DNA of 64,000 bases, taken from the NCBI RefSeq assembly GCF_027531815.1, contig NZ_JAPZSK010000007.1, forward strand, positions 1 to 64,000. Direction: 5' to 3'. Positions 47,936 through 58,254 of this stretch are shown piece after piece. Numbering within the stretch: the first letter of the stretch is position 1; every line of letters starts with the position of its first letter. The translations under genes were made by a program, and so were the position numbers. This stretch comes from Gemmatimonas sp. (GTDB lineage Bacteria > Gemmatimonadota > Gemmatimonadetes > Gemmatimonadales > Gemmatimonadaceae). A model generated the notes under the pieces. The model saw only the letters and a program-made list of their open reading frames with translations, was not told the origin of the DNA and did not search any database.

Positions 47936-49834
47936 TCACCGTCTCACCGTCTCCGCGGTGCGTCGGCGCGCGGCGATGGTTGCCGCCGTGTCCAGCCACA
48001 CGCTCATCTGCTTGCGGGCCTGCTCCATGCTGGTCGCGTCGGCGGTGGTCACGGTTTCCAGCGCGCGCGTGAAGCGACCACTGCGCACGTCGGTCAGCAT
48101 CGTCACCATCGCCACCGAATCGCCGCGGGCAATGAGCCACCCGCTGACGACATAATCGGCGCGCAGCGCCCAGCCCACCGACATCTTGTCGGGGAGCGTG
48201 CGGGTGGCCCGTTCGGTCAGGTCAGCCGGTACCACCTCGAACCGATCCGCCGGGATGGCCTCGCGCAGTTCGCTGGCCGCGCTCCGTGCCAGCGCGCTCA
48301 CTTCACGCTTGCCCGTGGCATTGGTGAAGGCGGCCACCACGACGCGCAGGCGGCCATCGGCAGGTGGCGCCATGAGCGGCGCGACGGGCATGTTCGGGCG
48401 CGAGGCGCTGCGGGCGTCGAACACCAACGACCGTCCGCCACTCCCCGCATCGGCCGGCGGCATCTCCGGACGCACGAAGCGCGGCGCGCTGGCCAGCGTG
48501 ACCTCCATCTCCCTGATCGCACGGGTCATGGAGTCGGCGAAGATGCGGCCCACCTCAGCGAGCAGCAGCGCGCGATCGATCCGGGTGCTGTCGCCGGCTG
48601 GCGCCGTTGGCGCCGCCCCGCGGGGCTCGGCGCTGCGCTGGCGCTTGGTCACGGCTGCCGCAATCGCCAGCGATTCGGCACGGGTGATCACGAACGGCGT
48701 CACCGCCTCCATCGCCGCCTCATCGGCAAGGCGAAGCGCCGCGCTGGAGTCGGTCTGCACGCCGCCTGTCGGCTCGGTCGGTGCGGTGAGGGGCGTCCCG
48801 GTGCGGCCGCCCGGTCCGGCGTCACGCGCCTCCAGCGCGTCCGCCACGCCACGTGGAGGCGTGCGGTCGGGCACGACGGCCCAGAGCAGGGCGCCAAGCA
48901 AGGCCACGGCGCCCGCCGCGCCAAGGGCGCGGGCACGCCGGGCTCTGGCAAATACGCTGGAGGGCCCGCGCACGCCGAGCGTCTGTCCCGGCATGGGTGG
49001 GAGCGCCTCGAGGGTGGCAAGGAGCGCCTGCGCCGTCTGGGGGCGCTTGGCGGCGTCCTTGGCGAGACAGTGCATGATGAGCCGAGACAGCGGCTCGGGG
49101 ATGTCGCTCACCGTGCGATGCGGTGGCTCCGGCATGACCGTCAGTTGGGCCGCCAAGGTGGCCTGCGGTGAGGAACCGCTGAACGGGCCCTTGCCGGTGA
49201 GCAGCTCGTAGGCCAACAGCCCCACGGCGTAGAGGTCCACGCGATGGTCGGCGGCCGGGTCGGCCGCCAGCTGCTCAGGCGCCATGTAGGCTGGGGTGCC
49301 GATCGCCAGGCCGGTGCTCGTGCCGCTGTGCCCCGGCCCCGAGGCGCTCAGCGCCTTGGCGACCCCGAAATCGGTGACCAGTGCGTGCATACCCGACGTG
49401 AGGATGTTGTCGGGCTTGATATCCCGGTGCACCACGCCCCGTCCGTGGGCGTAGGCGAGGGCGTCGACCACATCGTGCAGGATGCGCACCACGTCGCGTG
49501 GCGAGAGCCGCCCGTGGCGGGCAAGGGTGCCACGAAGCGACTCCCCCTCGATGTAGGGCATGGAAAACCAGAGCAGCCCGTGGTCATCGCCCGCGGCAAT
49601 GAGTGGCACGATATGCGGGTGCTGCAACTGCGCCGCCAGCTGGATCTCGCGGCGGAAGCGTTCCACATTCACGCCCGCCGCGAGCTCCGGCGGCAGCACC
49701 TTCACGACCACCGTCCGGTTGAGGGCCCGTTCGGTCGCCACGAATACCCGCGACATGCCGGCGCCGCCGAGTTCCCGGTCGATGTGGAACCCGGGGGCCA
49801 AGGCGCGCTGCAGGCGCTCCAGAAAATCAGTCAC
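47936..49834 (-). CDS. membrane Ser/Thr protein kinase with TolB-N/FlgO-like C-terminus
   Basis: A protein of 632 aa from GTG 49834. Hanks-type kinase domain, residues ~15-275: Gly loop ELGGAGMSRVFVA, K45, catalytic HRDIKPDN (D138), DFG 155-157, GTPAYMAPEQ. One membrane helix at about 303-321. The outer part is low-complexity, then a folded domain (LRVVVAAFTNATGKREVSAL ... ADYVVSGWLIARGDSVAMVTMLTD), similar to the TolB N-terminal / FlgO type found on such kinases. The last codons (ETVRR, stop) lie in GGTGAGA repeat sequence linked to the adjacent inverted-repeat cassette. Confidence 0.9.
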   Translation of the reverse strand: MTDFLERLQRALAPGFHIDRELGGAGMSRVFVATERALNRTVVVKVLPPELAAGVNVERFRREIQLAAQLQHPHIVPLIAAGDDHGLLWFSMPYIEGESLRGTLARHGRLSPRDVVRILHDVVDALAYAHGRGVVHRDIKPDNILTSGMHALVTDFGVAKALSASGPGHSGTSTGLAIGTPAYMAPEQLAADPAADHRVDLYAVGLLAYELLTGKGPFSGSSPQATLAAQLTVMPEPPHRTVSDIPEPLSRLIMHCLAKDAAKRPQTAQALLATLEALPPMPGQTLGVRGPSSVFARARRARALGAAGAVALLGALLWAVVPDRTPPRGVADALEARDAGPGGRTGTPLTAPTEPTGGVQTDSSAALRLADEAAMEAVTPFVITRAESLAIAAAVTKRQRSAEPRGAAPTAPAGDSTRIDRALLLAEVGRIFADSMTRAIREMEVTLASAPRFVRPEMPPADAGSGGRSLVFDARSASRPNMPVAPLMAPPADGRLRVVVAAFTNATGKREVSALARSAASELREAIPADRFEVVPADLTERATRTLPDKMSVGWALRADYVVSGWLIARGDSVAMVTMLTDVRSGRFTRALETVTTADATSMEQARKQMSVWLDTAATIAARRRTAETVRR

Positions 49835-50006
49835 GGCGGTCGTTTCCCGATGGATGCGGCGTCATCATGGTCACCTCCAGTCTACGCTCGTCAGCCCCGT
49901 TGGTTACGACACCGCCGGGGTGGTCGTGGTGCCATGGGGCGCCGGGGAGCAAGGATCGCGGCCGGAAACGCCCGCCACGATGCCCGGAGCCATGTGTGGT
50001 GCGCGG

Positions 50007-50864
50007 CTACGGGATTCCGCGAGAGACCCGCGACGGCAGCGCCTCCAGGCGCCGTGTGCCCTTGCGCAGCGGCATCGTGAGCAGGGCCCGGGCGGTGGTG
50101 TGCTCGCGCTCGTCAAAATGGGTATCGATGCCGTAGACGAGGCGCGACCGGTCGATCGTCATGAACGTGCCGAAGAGCCGGTCCCACACCGCGAAGACGT
50201 TACCGTAGTTGGAGTCCGTGTGCGGCAGCACGTAGTGATGATGAACCTTGTGCATGTCGGGAGACACGACGACCCACGACAGGGCCCGGTCGAGCGCGGC
50301 AGGGAGCGCGATGTTCGCGTGGTTGAACTGGCTGAGCACCACGCTCAGGCTCTGATACAGGAACACGAGCCACATCGGGGCGCCGGTGATCGCCACCGCG
50401 ACCAGCGTGAACACGAAGCGGACAACGCTCTCGCCGGGGTGGTGGCGGTTGGCGGTCGTCGTGTCAACGTGGCGGTCCGAGTGGTGGACGAGATGGAGAC
50501 GCCAGAGCAGCGGCGTCTTGTGCTCGACGAAATGCGGCAGCCACGCCCCCACGAGATCGAGGACGAGGAGCCCGATGAGAGCCTGCATGGCGAGTGGCAG
50601 GGCGGCGAGCCACGGCAGCAGCCCCACCCCGGCCGCTTCTGCCCACGCCGACGTGCGCAGCAGCAGAAACGCGAGCGCGAAGTTGACGACGATTGTCGTG
50701 CCGGTGAAGAAGATGTTCACCAGCGCGTGACGCCCCTTGGCGTAGGGCCGCCGGTCGAGCGGGGCCGCCAGTTCCCAGAGCCAGAAGAACGCGATGCCGC
50801 CCGCGAGAATAAGTGAGCGGTGGCTGCTGGGAATGGTGGTGAAGTAGGCGACGAGTCCGTCCAT
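50007..50864 (-). CDS. fatty acid hydroxylase / sterol desaturase family protein
   Basis: A protein of 285 aa from ATG 50864 (ATG 50876 and a longer form from 50954 are possible). A membrane di-iron enzyme. The His clusters HLVHHSD, HVDTTTANRHHP and HKVHHHY, which bind the iron pair, lie between membrane helices. Such enzymes hydroxylate or desaturate lipids, sterols or carotenoids; the substrate cannot be told. It stands alone between the kinase and a divergent esterase gene. Confidence 0.88.
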   Translation of the reverse strand: MDGLVAYFTTIPSSHRSLILAGGIAFFWLWELAAPLDRRPYAKGRHALVNIFFTGTTIVVNFALAFLLLRTSAWAEAAGVGLLPWLAALPLAMQALIGLLVLDLVGAWLPHFVEHKTPLLWRLHLVHHSDRHVDTTTANRHHPGESVVRFVFTLVAVAITGAPMWLVFLYQSLSVVLSQFNHANIALPAALDRALSWVVVSPDMHKVHHHYVLPHTDSNYGNVFAVWDRLFGTFMTIDRSRLVYGIDTHFDEREHTTARALLTMPLRKGTRRLEALPSRVSRGIP

Positions 50865-51067
50865 GCCCCGGAACATTCCCCGGGTGCTTCGCGCTGTCCA
50901 GAGCTCGGCCCCTCCGCGTCCCATTGATCCGATCATGCCGTACGAGGCACGCATGAGAAAATCGCCCGGACCTCGTGCCGTTCGACGATCCCCCTAACAA
51001 CTCCACCAGTCGGTCGTCTTACGGAGCGATACCCGCACGCCGCGACGTCCCTCGTCTCTTTCCGCCA

Positions 51068-52075
51068 ATGCGACCGATCCTTGCCGCCCTCCTCCTCGGC
51101 ACCATCCTGTCCGCCTGCTCCAGTGCGGCCACCGAGCCCGACGCAACCCGCCCCACGCCATCAACGCCGCCGTATCCTGTGGGGCAAATGACCGACCAGA
51201 CCCTCGTGGTCGGTGGGGTGACGCGCCAGTATCGCGTGCATGTGCCGGCGGGGCTCACGACCCCGAAGGCGGTCGTGTTCGTCCTGCATGGCGGCGGGGG
51301 CGAAGGGCTCGATGTGGCGATCCTCGGCCGGCACCCGCTCTCGGTCTTCCGCACCGTGGCGGACCGTGAAGGATTCGTGGTGGTGTACCCCGGGGGCCTG
51401 CCCGCGAACGATGCCCAGCGCCTGCCGGGGTGGGTCGACTGCCGGGCCGACAACACGGTCGAGAGCAATGCCGACGACATCGGCTTCCTGGCGGCGCTCG
51501 TGGAACGGGTGCGCGGCGAGTACGGGCTGACCACATCACGCATGTTCATGAGCGGCGGATCGAACGGCGCCCAGATGACGCACGCGTTCGCGTTCCAGCG
51601 TGCCGATCTCGTGGGTGCCGTCGCCACCGGCGCCGGCAGTCTGCCCGTGACCCCGAAGCCGGGCCGCTGCACCTCCGGCCCCACGCGCCCCCTCCCCATC
51701 CTGCTGCTGCACGGGAGCGGTGACCCGCAGATGCCGTGGAATGGCGGCTGCGTGGCCGATATTGGCGGCGCCTGCAATCGGGGACGCGTGATCTCCGCGC
51801 TCGCCACGCGCGACCGCTGGCTCGCCATCAACGGGCTCGCCGCCGCCACGCCCACGACCGCCGTGATCGACTCAAGCACCGCCGACACCGGCCCCGCCAA
51901 TCGGTTCGATTATGCCGGCGCGACCCCCGTGCAGTGGTGGCGCCTCGATGGGGCAGGGCACGCGGTACCCAGTCGTACCGTGTTCTCGGCCAGCAACCCG
52001 GCCACCGGCACGCAGAATCGGGATGTGGAGTTCGCCGAGGTGGTGTGGGCGTTCTTCAAGGCGCGGCTGCCGTAG
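51068..52075 (+). CDS. LpqC-like / PHB-depolymerase-type esterase lipoprotein
   Basis: A protein of 335 aa. Lipoprotein signal MRPILAALLLGTILSAC (lipid Cys 17). The mature part is an esterase of the polyhydroxybutyrate depolymerase / feruloyl esterase group: VVFVLHGGGGEG, FVVVYPGGLP, nucleophile MSGGSNGAQM, ILLLHGSGDPQMPWNGG with the likely Asp, and His in WRLDGAGHAVPS. It should sit on the outer surface or in the periplasm. The longer frame from 50975 would lose the clean lipoprotein signal. Confidence 0.85.
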   Translation: MRPILAALLLGTILSACSSAATEPDATRPTPSTPPYPVGQMTDQTLVVGGVTRQYRVHVPAGLTTPKAVVFVLHGGGGEGLDVAILGRHPLSVFRTVADREGFVVVYPGGLPANDAQRLPGWVDCRADNTVESNADDIGFLAALVERVRGEYGLTTSRMFMSGGSNGAQMTHAFAFQRADLVGAVATGAGSLPVTPKPGRCTSGPTRPLPILLLHGSGDPQMPWNGGCVADIGGACNRGRVISALATRDRWLAINGLAAATPTTAVIDSSTADTGPANRFDYAGATPVQWWRLDGAGHAVPSRTVFSASNPATGTQNRDVEFAEVVWAFFKARLP

Positions 52076-52086
52076 GGTCCGCGCGC

Positions 52087-52689
52087 CTATCGTCGCAGGA
52101 TCCCCCACGAGAACTCCCGCCCGAGGGTCGCGCTGGCGGTGATCCACACGAGCGCCGCCGGCTCCTGAAAACGCGCCCGGGCCAGCGGCCCGAGGCGCAC
52201 CGGCTCGAAGCCGATGCTCGTCGCCAGCTCGGCCACCTGTGCGCACGCGTCCGCATCATCTCCGCTCATCCAGAGCACCGATCGGCCGTTGGCAAAGACG
52301 GGGTTCGCCATCACCTCCATGCCGATGGCGTTGAACGCCTTCACGACCCGTGCGCCCGGCACCCACCGCGCCACCTGCTCCGCGCCGGAGTCGGTGGTGC
52401 CGTGCGTGAGCACCATCCCTGGTCCGATGGGATTGGTGGCATCCACGAGGACCTTGCCCGTGAGATCGCCGGCGCCCTCGAGCGCCTCCTGCGCCCCAGC
52501 CCACGGCGTGGTGAGCACGACGACGTCCGCCGCCGCCGCCGCGTCGCTGATGGTGGCCACGGTGCCGATCCCGGCGTACTTGGGACTATCCGGCGTGCGC
52601 GCACCGTAGACGACGTGGTGACCGGCGCGCTGGAACTGCGTGCCGAGTGTGGTGCCCACGCGGCCGGCACCGATGATCGCGATCTTCAT
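52087..52689 (-). CDS. NADP-binding oxidoreductase, F420-dependent reductase-like
   Basis: A protein of 200 aa, a single Rossmann domain with MKIAIIGAGRVGTTLGTQF as the dinucleotide fold, DVVVLTTPW, VDATNPIGPGM and VKAFNAIGMEVM. This is the NADP_oxidoreductase / F420-dependent reductase-like family, often annotated as a predicted dinucleotide-binding enzyme. A GAGGGA ribosome site stands before the ATG. No F420 genes are near, so F420 use is not implied. Confidence 0.85.
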   Translation of the reverse strand: MKIAIIGAGRVGTTLGTQFQRAGHHVVYGARTPDSPKYAGIGTVATISDAAAAADVVVLTTPWAGAQEALEGAGDLTGKVLVDATNPIGPGMVLTHGTTDSGAEQVARWVPGARVVKAFNAIGMEVMANPVFANGRSVLWMSGDDADACAQVAELATSIGFEPVRLGPLARARFQEPAALVWITASATLGREFSWGILRR

Positions 52690-52929
52690 GAGTCCCTCGT
52701 GCTGGGTACGCGCCAGGCCCGCGAGTGTCCGACCGGGCGCCTCGATGGCTCGCCGCGCCGCGGTCGCTCCGGACCTCGGCTGCTGTCATGGCAAGCCTAC
52801 GCCAATTGGATTTCCCGCGACAGTACGCACCTTTTCGACATAGACTTCCCGGCAGGTAAGTCGCGCGTCGGAGGACCAGCGCCGGCGTTCACGCGTGACC
52901 GCCACCCTCCCGGGATCCTTCGGGGAGGT

Positions 52930-53406
52930 ATGCATGCCGGAAGTCCTCTGACGCACACCATGCGCTCCCCGCAGCTCGGCGAACTCGACGGGGCGGAGCT
53001 CATCACCCGTAGCGTGCACGCGGCTGTTCCGCCGCGCGAGGACTACGCCAGCACCATGCTCGGCCAATCGGCACTCCCGCCCATCAACGGGCTCCGGAGC
53101 TGGGACGCCGCGTATGGCACGGCACGCGATCCCGGCCGGCAGCCCACGCTCGATGGCCCCACGCTGCACGTGCGCCCACTCGCGGCGTCCGATTTCGAGG
53201 CGTGTGGCAGCGCGACCCATGGGGAACTCAAGGCGCTGATGCTGGCGCACGCCGACACGCAGGTGGATGTGGTGTGGTTCCACATCGGGCGCGACCATCA
53301 CCGGTCATGCACGGCGGCCGAGAAGACCTGCGCGGTGCTCGATCACGAGGGGCAGCGGGACCAGCATCCGTACTGCTGGTCCCGCATCGATCGGCCACCC
53401 GCGTGA
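52930..53406 (+). CDS. hypothetical protein with Cys/His-rich tail
   Basis: A protein of 158 aa with no recognised family. Third positions are strongly G/C, which supports coding. The C-terminal 45 residues are rich in His and Cys (WFHIGRDHHRSC, KTCAVLDHEG, HPYCW) and could bind a metal. GGGGAGG ends 2 bp before ATG 52930, which is closer than usual; ATG 52960 is an alternative. Convergent with the hydrolase gene. Confidence 0.5.
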   Translation: MHAGSPLTHTMRSPQLGELDGAELITRSVHAAVPPREDYASTMLGQSALPPINGLRSWDAAYGTARDPGRQPTLDGPTLHVRPLAASDFEACGSATHGELKALMLAHADTQVDVVWFHIGRDHHRSCTAAEKTCAVLDHEGQRDQHPYCWSRIDRPPA

Positions 53407-53430
53407 CGCGAGCGTGCCGGTCACCTGTCC

Positions 53431-54327
53431 TTATGGACGTGTGACAGCGGACGTCGCGTCCGTGCCGAGGCCGCGCAGCCACGCCAGCGTGTCCACCCAC
53501 AGTGCCAAGGCCTGCGGACGGAAGTAGCCCATGTGGCCGATGTTGCGGAGGCCGAGCTTGCGCGGATCGAGCGTGACCGCGTCGACCGGAGCATTCCGGT
53601 ACTGGGCCATGAAGGCATCCCGTGAGGCGGGGGGTGCCCAGTGGTCGTCGAGGGCGTTCACCGCGCGAATGGGCATGCGGACCTCCGCGAACTGCTCGGC
53701 CAGTCCGGGGAGCTCCGGGTCCTCGAAGAAGTAGCGCGGCCACCGGCACCATCGGCGCCACTGGTGGAAGAGATCGCGTGGCAGATCTTCGCCGAGCCCC
53801 AGCCGACTCCACGCCAGATACCCGGTGGCGCTCACCAGCAATGGTCCCATCACGCGCCACAGGAACTGCACGCGCAGTCGCTCCAGTGGCGGCATCCAGC
53901 CGTGCCACCCTGCGCCGGTGGCGAACGTGACCACCCGCTGGATCCGCTCGTGCCCGGGCAGCAGCCCGATCGCGTGGCCGCCGAAGGAATGCCCCACCAA
54001 CCAGAGTGGACCATCACCGCGCCCGTCGACATGGTCCAGCAGGGCCGCCAGATCGAGACGGGCCCAATCGAGGTAGTTCATGCGGAAGTCGCGCAGCGAC
54101 GCGGGGCGCGAGGCGCCGACGCCACGATAGTCCAACATCCACACCGCGATCCCCTGCGCGGCGGCGAACCGGGCGAAGCGCGCGTAGAAGCGCTGCGGCA
54201 CACCCGTCGCGCCGGCGACGATCAGACGCCCCTGTGCCGGCCCGGACGGGGCGACGTGGGTCACCCCGAGCGGATAGCCGTCGGCAGCGGGCACTACGAG
54301 TTCGGAGGCGATCAGGTCGGAGGCCAT
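53431..54327 (-). CDS. alpha/beta hydrolase
   Basis: A protein of 298 aa. The fold is shown by RLIVAGATGVPQRFYARFARFAAAQG (in parts), LDYRGVGASRP, nucleophile elbow LVGHSFGGHA, acid region in AVNALDDHWAPP and the catalytic His in NIGHMGYFRP. It resembles the YheT-unrelated group of predicted hydrolases annotated as alpha/beta hydrolase family protein YbbA-like or serine aminopeptidase-like; no substrate can be named. Starts at ATG 54327, 104 bp after the MFS gene on the same strand. Confidence 0.82.
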   Translation of the reverse strand: MASDLIASELVVPAADGYPLGVTHVAPSGPAQGRLIVAGATGVPQRFYARFARFAAAQGIAVWMLDYRGVGASRPASLRDFRMNYLDWARLDLAALLDHVDGRGDGPLWLVGHSFGGHAIGLLPGHERIQRVVTFATGAGWHGWMPPLERLRVQFLWRVMGPLLVSATGYLAWSRLGLGEDLPRDLFHQWRRWCRWPRYFFEDPELPGLAEQFAEVRMPIRAVNALDDHWAPPASRDAFMAQYRNAPVDAVTLDPRKLGLRNIGHMGYFRPQALALWVDTLAWLRGLGTDATSAVTRP

Positions 54328-54431
54328 GGGGAGCGAGGTACGCCGAAGTCCGTCGAAGCGGCACGACGAGGAGGCGCGCAGCGCATTCGGCGCGCTGGCG
54401 CCGCGTTCGATCGCTGGTGCGGTGGGTCCGG

Positions 54432-55676
54432 TCAGTCGAACTGCCGCTCGCCGGATCCCATGAGGACGTAGACCACGGCCCCCCCCACCGAGATGGCCGC
54501 CGTGACGAGGAAGGGGGCCGTATAGGCACCGGTCTGCTCCACCAGCCATCCGGTGACATACACGCCGACGATTCCGGGGATCGTCCCCGCCGTGTTGCTG
54601 ATCCCCCAGATCACGTCGGCGTAGCGCGGGGCGATGTCCAGGCCATTGGCACCGAACCCCGCCATGCAGCAGGCCAACGCCCCCGCGGCGCCGCACATGA
54701 GCACCGTGGCGATCGCCGCCGATGGAGCCAGCGGAATGAGCGACAGGAAGGTGGCACCGCCGAGCAAACCAAGGCACTGGAGGCGCCGGCGCACGCGAGT
54801 GGCGGACATCCCGGCGGTGAGCATGCGGTCGGCCCACGCCCCGGCCGCATTGGCCATCGCGAACGAGCAGAGCCAGGGTGCCGCCGACAGCAGTCCGGCG
54901 CTGGCCAGCGACACATCGAACGTGGACTTGAAGTACGACGGCAGCCACGCCAGCAGCACGTACAGCGACCAGTTGTGGCAGAAGTGATTGATGATGATGG
55001 CCCACACGGCCGGGGCGCGCAGGAGGCGCCCCCAGGGAACGGTACGGGGGGCCGCGTCGGCGGGGTCCGTCATGGCCGGGTCGCGCCCCTCGCGGACGAG
55101 CGGGTACCACCCCATGGCCCACAGAAAGCCGAGCGCGCCGAAGGCATAGAACGCCATGGGCCATCCGAAGTCCCGAATGATCCACCCGGTTACCGGGAGT
55201 GCAATGACCGTTCCCATGGCCACGCCGCTGCTGACGAGCGCCACGGCGCGGGTCCGATGCTCGAGGCGAACCCACCGCGCCAGCATGTTGAAGGAACCCG
55301 GAAACACCGCGGCCTCGCCGATGCCCAGGGCAATGCGCGCGGCCAGCAGCGCGGGGAGCGAGTAGCGCGCCGCCAGCGGGGTCAGCAGGGTGAAGAGCGA
55401 CCACCAGAGCACCGCCGCTCCCAGCACGCGCCGTCCGCCGTACCGGTTGGTGAGCCAGCCGCTTCCGACCTGCAGCAGCAGGTAGCCGACGAAGAACGAT
55501 GACAACACCAGCCCCTTCACCGACTCGGTCCATCCCAACTCCTGCTGCATGGGGATGGCCGCCACCGACAGGTTGCTGCGGTCGAGGTAGGAGATGAAGA
55601 CCGCCGCGAAACAGAGCAGAACCACCGTCCGGGATACCGGCCAGCGAGTGGTGGGGGCGGCAGTCCTGTCCGTCAT
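54432..55676 (-). CDS. MFS transporter, ACS-like
   Basis: A protein of 414 aa with twelve predicted membrane helices. Motifs of the anion:cation symporter (ACS) group: FISYLDRSNLSVAAIPMQQELGW at helix 1, GYLLLQVGSGWLTNRYGGRRVLG, and ARIALGIGEAAVFPGSFNMLARW. ACS members move organic acids such as sugar acids or phthalate; the substrate is not predictable. It precedes the hydrolase on the same strand and may share a transcript. Confidence 0.87.
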   Translation of the reverse strand: MTDRTAAPTTRWPVSRTVVLLCFAAVFISYLDRSNLSVAAIPMQQELGWTESVKGLVLSSFFVGYLLLQVGSGWLTNRYGGRRVLGAAVLWWSLFTLLTPLAARYSLPALLAARIALGIGEAAVFPGSFNMLARWVRLEHRTRAVALVSSGVAMGTVIALPVTGWIIRDFGWPMAFYAFGALGFLWAMGWYPLVREGRDPAMTDPADAAPRTVPWGRLLRAPAVWAIIINHFCHNWSLYVLLAWLPSYFKSTFDVSLASAGLLSAAPWLCSFAMANAAGAWADRMLTAGMSATRVRRRLQCLGLLGGATFLSLIPLAPSAAIATVLMCGAAGALACCMAGFGANGLDIAPRYADVIWGISNTAGTIPGIVGVYVTGWLVEQTGAYTAPFLVTAAISVGGAVVYVLMGSGERQFD

Positions 55677-56039
55677 CTCGGGCGCAAGCGGCGCGGGGGG
55701 GATGGTGGTCGTCGGTTCATCCGACTCAGCACCGTGATCGAGTCCAGATCTGTCGGTAAGTGTACCGCACGAATCGCGATGGCGATACGCGGCGGTGTCC
55801 GCAGCCGATCGCCGGGCCGGCCATCACGAGGGTGCGCGCCGCCACCAGCAGCGGCAATGCGCTGTCGATCCGGCGCTCGAACCGGTGGGGATGCGCCGCC
55901 CGACCACACCGGCCTGTCGGGGAGCCGCCCAGGACTGGCGACCAGGGCGGCGGCGTGCCTCAGGGCCGTGGGTGGTCCACGGGAGAGTGGGGTGGGGGCG
56001 TTGGGGCTGTTGCCACGCGTGATGGACCGTCCATGGATG
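55677..56039. other. gene-free interval
   Basis: No gene is supported in these 363 bp; the open frames present lack ribosome sites and family features. Presumably holds the promoter of the minus-strand MFS gene; no clear -35/-10 pair was found. Confidence 0.5.
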
Positions 56040-56849
56040 CTATCCCTCCACGCCAGGGGAGAGAAATGCCTCCACCTCCGCGAGGAACCGGTCCGGCAAT
56101 TCGGCGAACGGCGCATGGCCGCAGGGGAGTGCCACAAACCTGGCCCCGGGAACCGTGCGCGCCGCGACGGCGCCGTCGCGCGCGGCCGGAATCGTTGGAT
56201 CGCGCGTGCCGAAGAGCAGCAGCGTCGGGGTCGAGCATGCACGCGCCGCCTCGCGCAGGTCGCTCTCGGGGAGCACGAAGCGCCGCCAGAGGGCGCGGTT
56301 GAGCGCGCGGCGCGTGGGCGTCGACTGGATGGTGGCGGCCCGGTCCAGCATCGCCCGCACGGTAGGGGTACGACGATGCAGATACAGGCGCGCGAAGAGC
56401 GCCGGGGGTAACGACCAGCGACTCCCCTGCCACGCGCAGAAACGCCGCGTCAGCCACGTGTGCGGCGTGAACCCGCCAGGCGCCACGAGCACCAGCGCCT
56501 GCACCCGTTCGGGGGACGCGAGCGCGAGTCGCGCCGCGACGGTGCCACCGATGGAGTTGCCCACGAGAATCACGGACGAGAGCGCCAGCGCATCGAGGAA
56601 CTCCCGGAGCACCTCCACCAGCCATGGGATGGAGACCGCCTCCACGTCTGCCGGCGCCATCGACTCCCCATACCCCGGCCAATCCAGCGCCATCACGCGG
56701 AACCGCGCGGCCAGCGTCGGGATCACCGCGTCATAGTCGCGGCGGTCGCCGGGGTTGGCGTGCAGCAGCACGAGCGGGGGGCCCGCCCCCTGCTCCACGT
56801 AGGCAAGGGGGCCGGTCGACAGGGCGACCGTGCGCATCGTCCGTTCCAT
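56040..56849 (-). CDS. alpha/beta hydrolase
   Basis: A protein of 269 aa. Typical of small soluble hydrolases: [26 protein letters not shown], nucleophile elbow [30 protein letters not shown] with the acid, and His in [13 protein letters not shown]. The cap region lies at about residues 135-200. Substrate unknown. Divergent from rpsL. Confidence 0.85.
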   Translation of the reverse strand: MERTMRTVALSTGPLAYVEQGAGPPLVLLHANPGDRRDYDAVIPTLAARFRVMALDWPGYGESMAPADVEAVSIPWLVEVLREFLDALALSSVILVGNSIGGTVAARLALASPERVQALVLVAPGGFTPHTWLTRRFCAWQGSRWSLPPALFARLYLHRRTPTVRAMLDRAATIQSTPTRRALNRALWRRFVLPESDLREAARACSTPTLLLFGTRDPTIPAARDGAVAARTVPGARFVALPCGHAPFAELPDRFLAEVEAFLSPGVEG

Positions 56850-56963
56850 GGGTCGGCATTTGGGGTGATCGTGGTGATCTGGAACAGGAACCGTACTGGC
56901 CGCCACGGCAAGTTGCACACCGAAGGGCGTGGACGTGTTGCGCCGAATCGCCGCCGTCGCCAC

Positions 56964-56992
56964 TTGCTCCACTGCCCCTGCCAGCTTAAGCT
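56964..56992 (+). promoter_or_regulatory. candidate promoter of rpsL-rpsG
   Basis: TTGCTC (-35, 56964-56969), 17-bp spacer, TAAGCT (-10, 56987-56992). It would give a leader of about 105 nt before rpsL. Confidence 0.5.
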
Positions 56993-57104
56993 CAAGATTC
57001 CGTTCCGTGCCGTCGTCCGTAGCTGCACCTCGGGCAACGATCCACGTAGAAGTCGGAGTACGAACTCCCCGTCGGCCGACCAGCCGTCGGGCCACCAACA
57101 TCTG

Positions 57105-57511
<407 letters not shown>

Positions 57512-57515
<4 letters not shown>

Positions 57516-57982
57516 GCCGTCGCAAGAGTGCCGTGAAGCGTACCGTGCTGCCTGATGCACGCTACGACAGCCAGACCGTCTCGAAGTTCATCAACAACTT
57601 GATGATCCAGGGCAAGAAGAGCACTGCCGAAGGCATCTTCTACTCGGCCATGGACATCGTCGAGGCGAAGACCAGCCAGCCGGGGGTCGGGGTGTTCAAG
57701 CAGGCGCTGAACAACCTCAAGCCGGTGGTCGAGGTGAAGAGCCGCCGCGTCGGTGGTGCCACCTACCAGGTGCCGGTCGAAGTCCGTCAGGACCGGCGGA
57801 CTGCGCTCGCCATGCGCTGGCTCATCTCGTATTCGCGTGATCGCAACGAGAAGAGCATGCCCGAAAAGCTGGCTGCCGAAGTGCTGGCTGCCGCCCGCGG
57901 CGAAGGCAACGCGGTGAAGAAGAAGGAAGACACGCACCGTATGGCCGAAGCCAACAAGGCGTTTGCCCACTACCGCTGGTAA
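57512..57982 (+). CDS. rpsG: 30S ribosomal protein S7
   Basis: A protein of 156 aa. S7 nucleates the 30S head. [51 protein letters not shown] and RKKEDTH-like [21 protein letters not shown] are canonical. Starts with GTG inside the rpsL end. fusA and tuf, which usually follow, are absent; a terminator comes instead. Confidence 0.98.
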
Positions 57983-58027
57983 ACGGTCGCGACACGCGAC
58001 AACCAGCCGGCCGGTCGACCGGTCTGC

Positions 58028-58057
58028 ACGCCCCGGATGCCAACGCATCCGGGGCGT
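58028..58057 (+). terminator. terminator of rpsL-rpsG
   Basis: Perfect 13-bp stem (58028-58040 with 58045-58057), CAAC loop, then TT. It lies 45 bp after rpsG and closes the operon before any fusA gene. Confidence 0.8.
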
Positions 58058-58254
58058 TTGCGTTGGCGGATCGACCAAAGGGCCGTGTCACACCCACGGC
58101 ACCGCCGTAACGCCCCTGACTCGCTTTCCGACGGCGTCCGTGTTTCAATCCCGGCACTCGTTACGGCGCGGGACGGATCGTTTCGGCCGCGGCCTGCGGC
58201 GTTGCGCGCACGACGTGCTCGCGTCACCTTTCTGAGAGTACGCGGCACGCCCTC

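Noticed and set aside
49835-50006. Short plus-strand frames between the kinase and the fatty acid hydroxylase
   Set aside because: No ribosome site or family features; overlaps shadows of the hydroxylase gene.
51736-53406. A 556-residue plus-strand frame running from the esterase into the hypothetical gene
   Set aside because: The first part is an out-of-frame copy of the esterase and antisense to the NADP-binding gene. Only the 3' part (52930-53406) has its own ribosome site and coding character.
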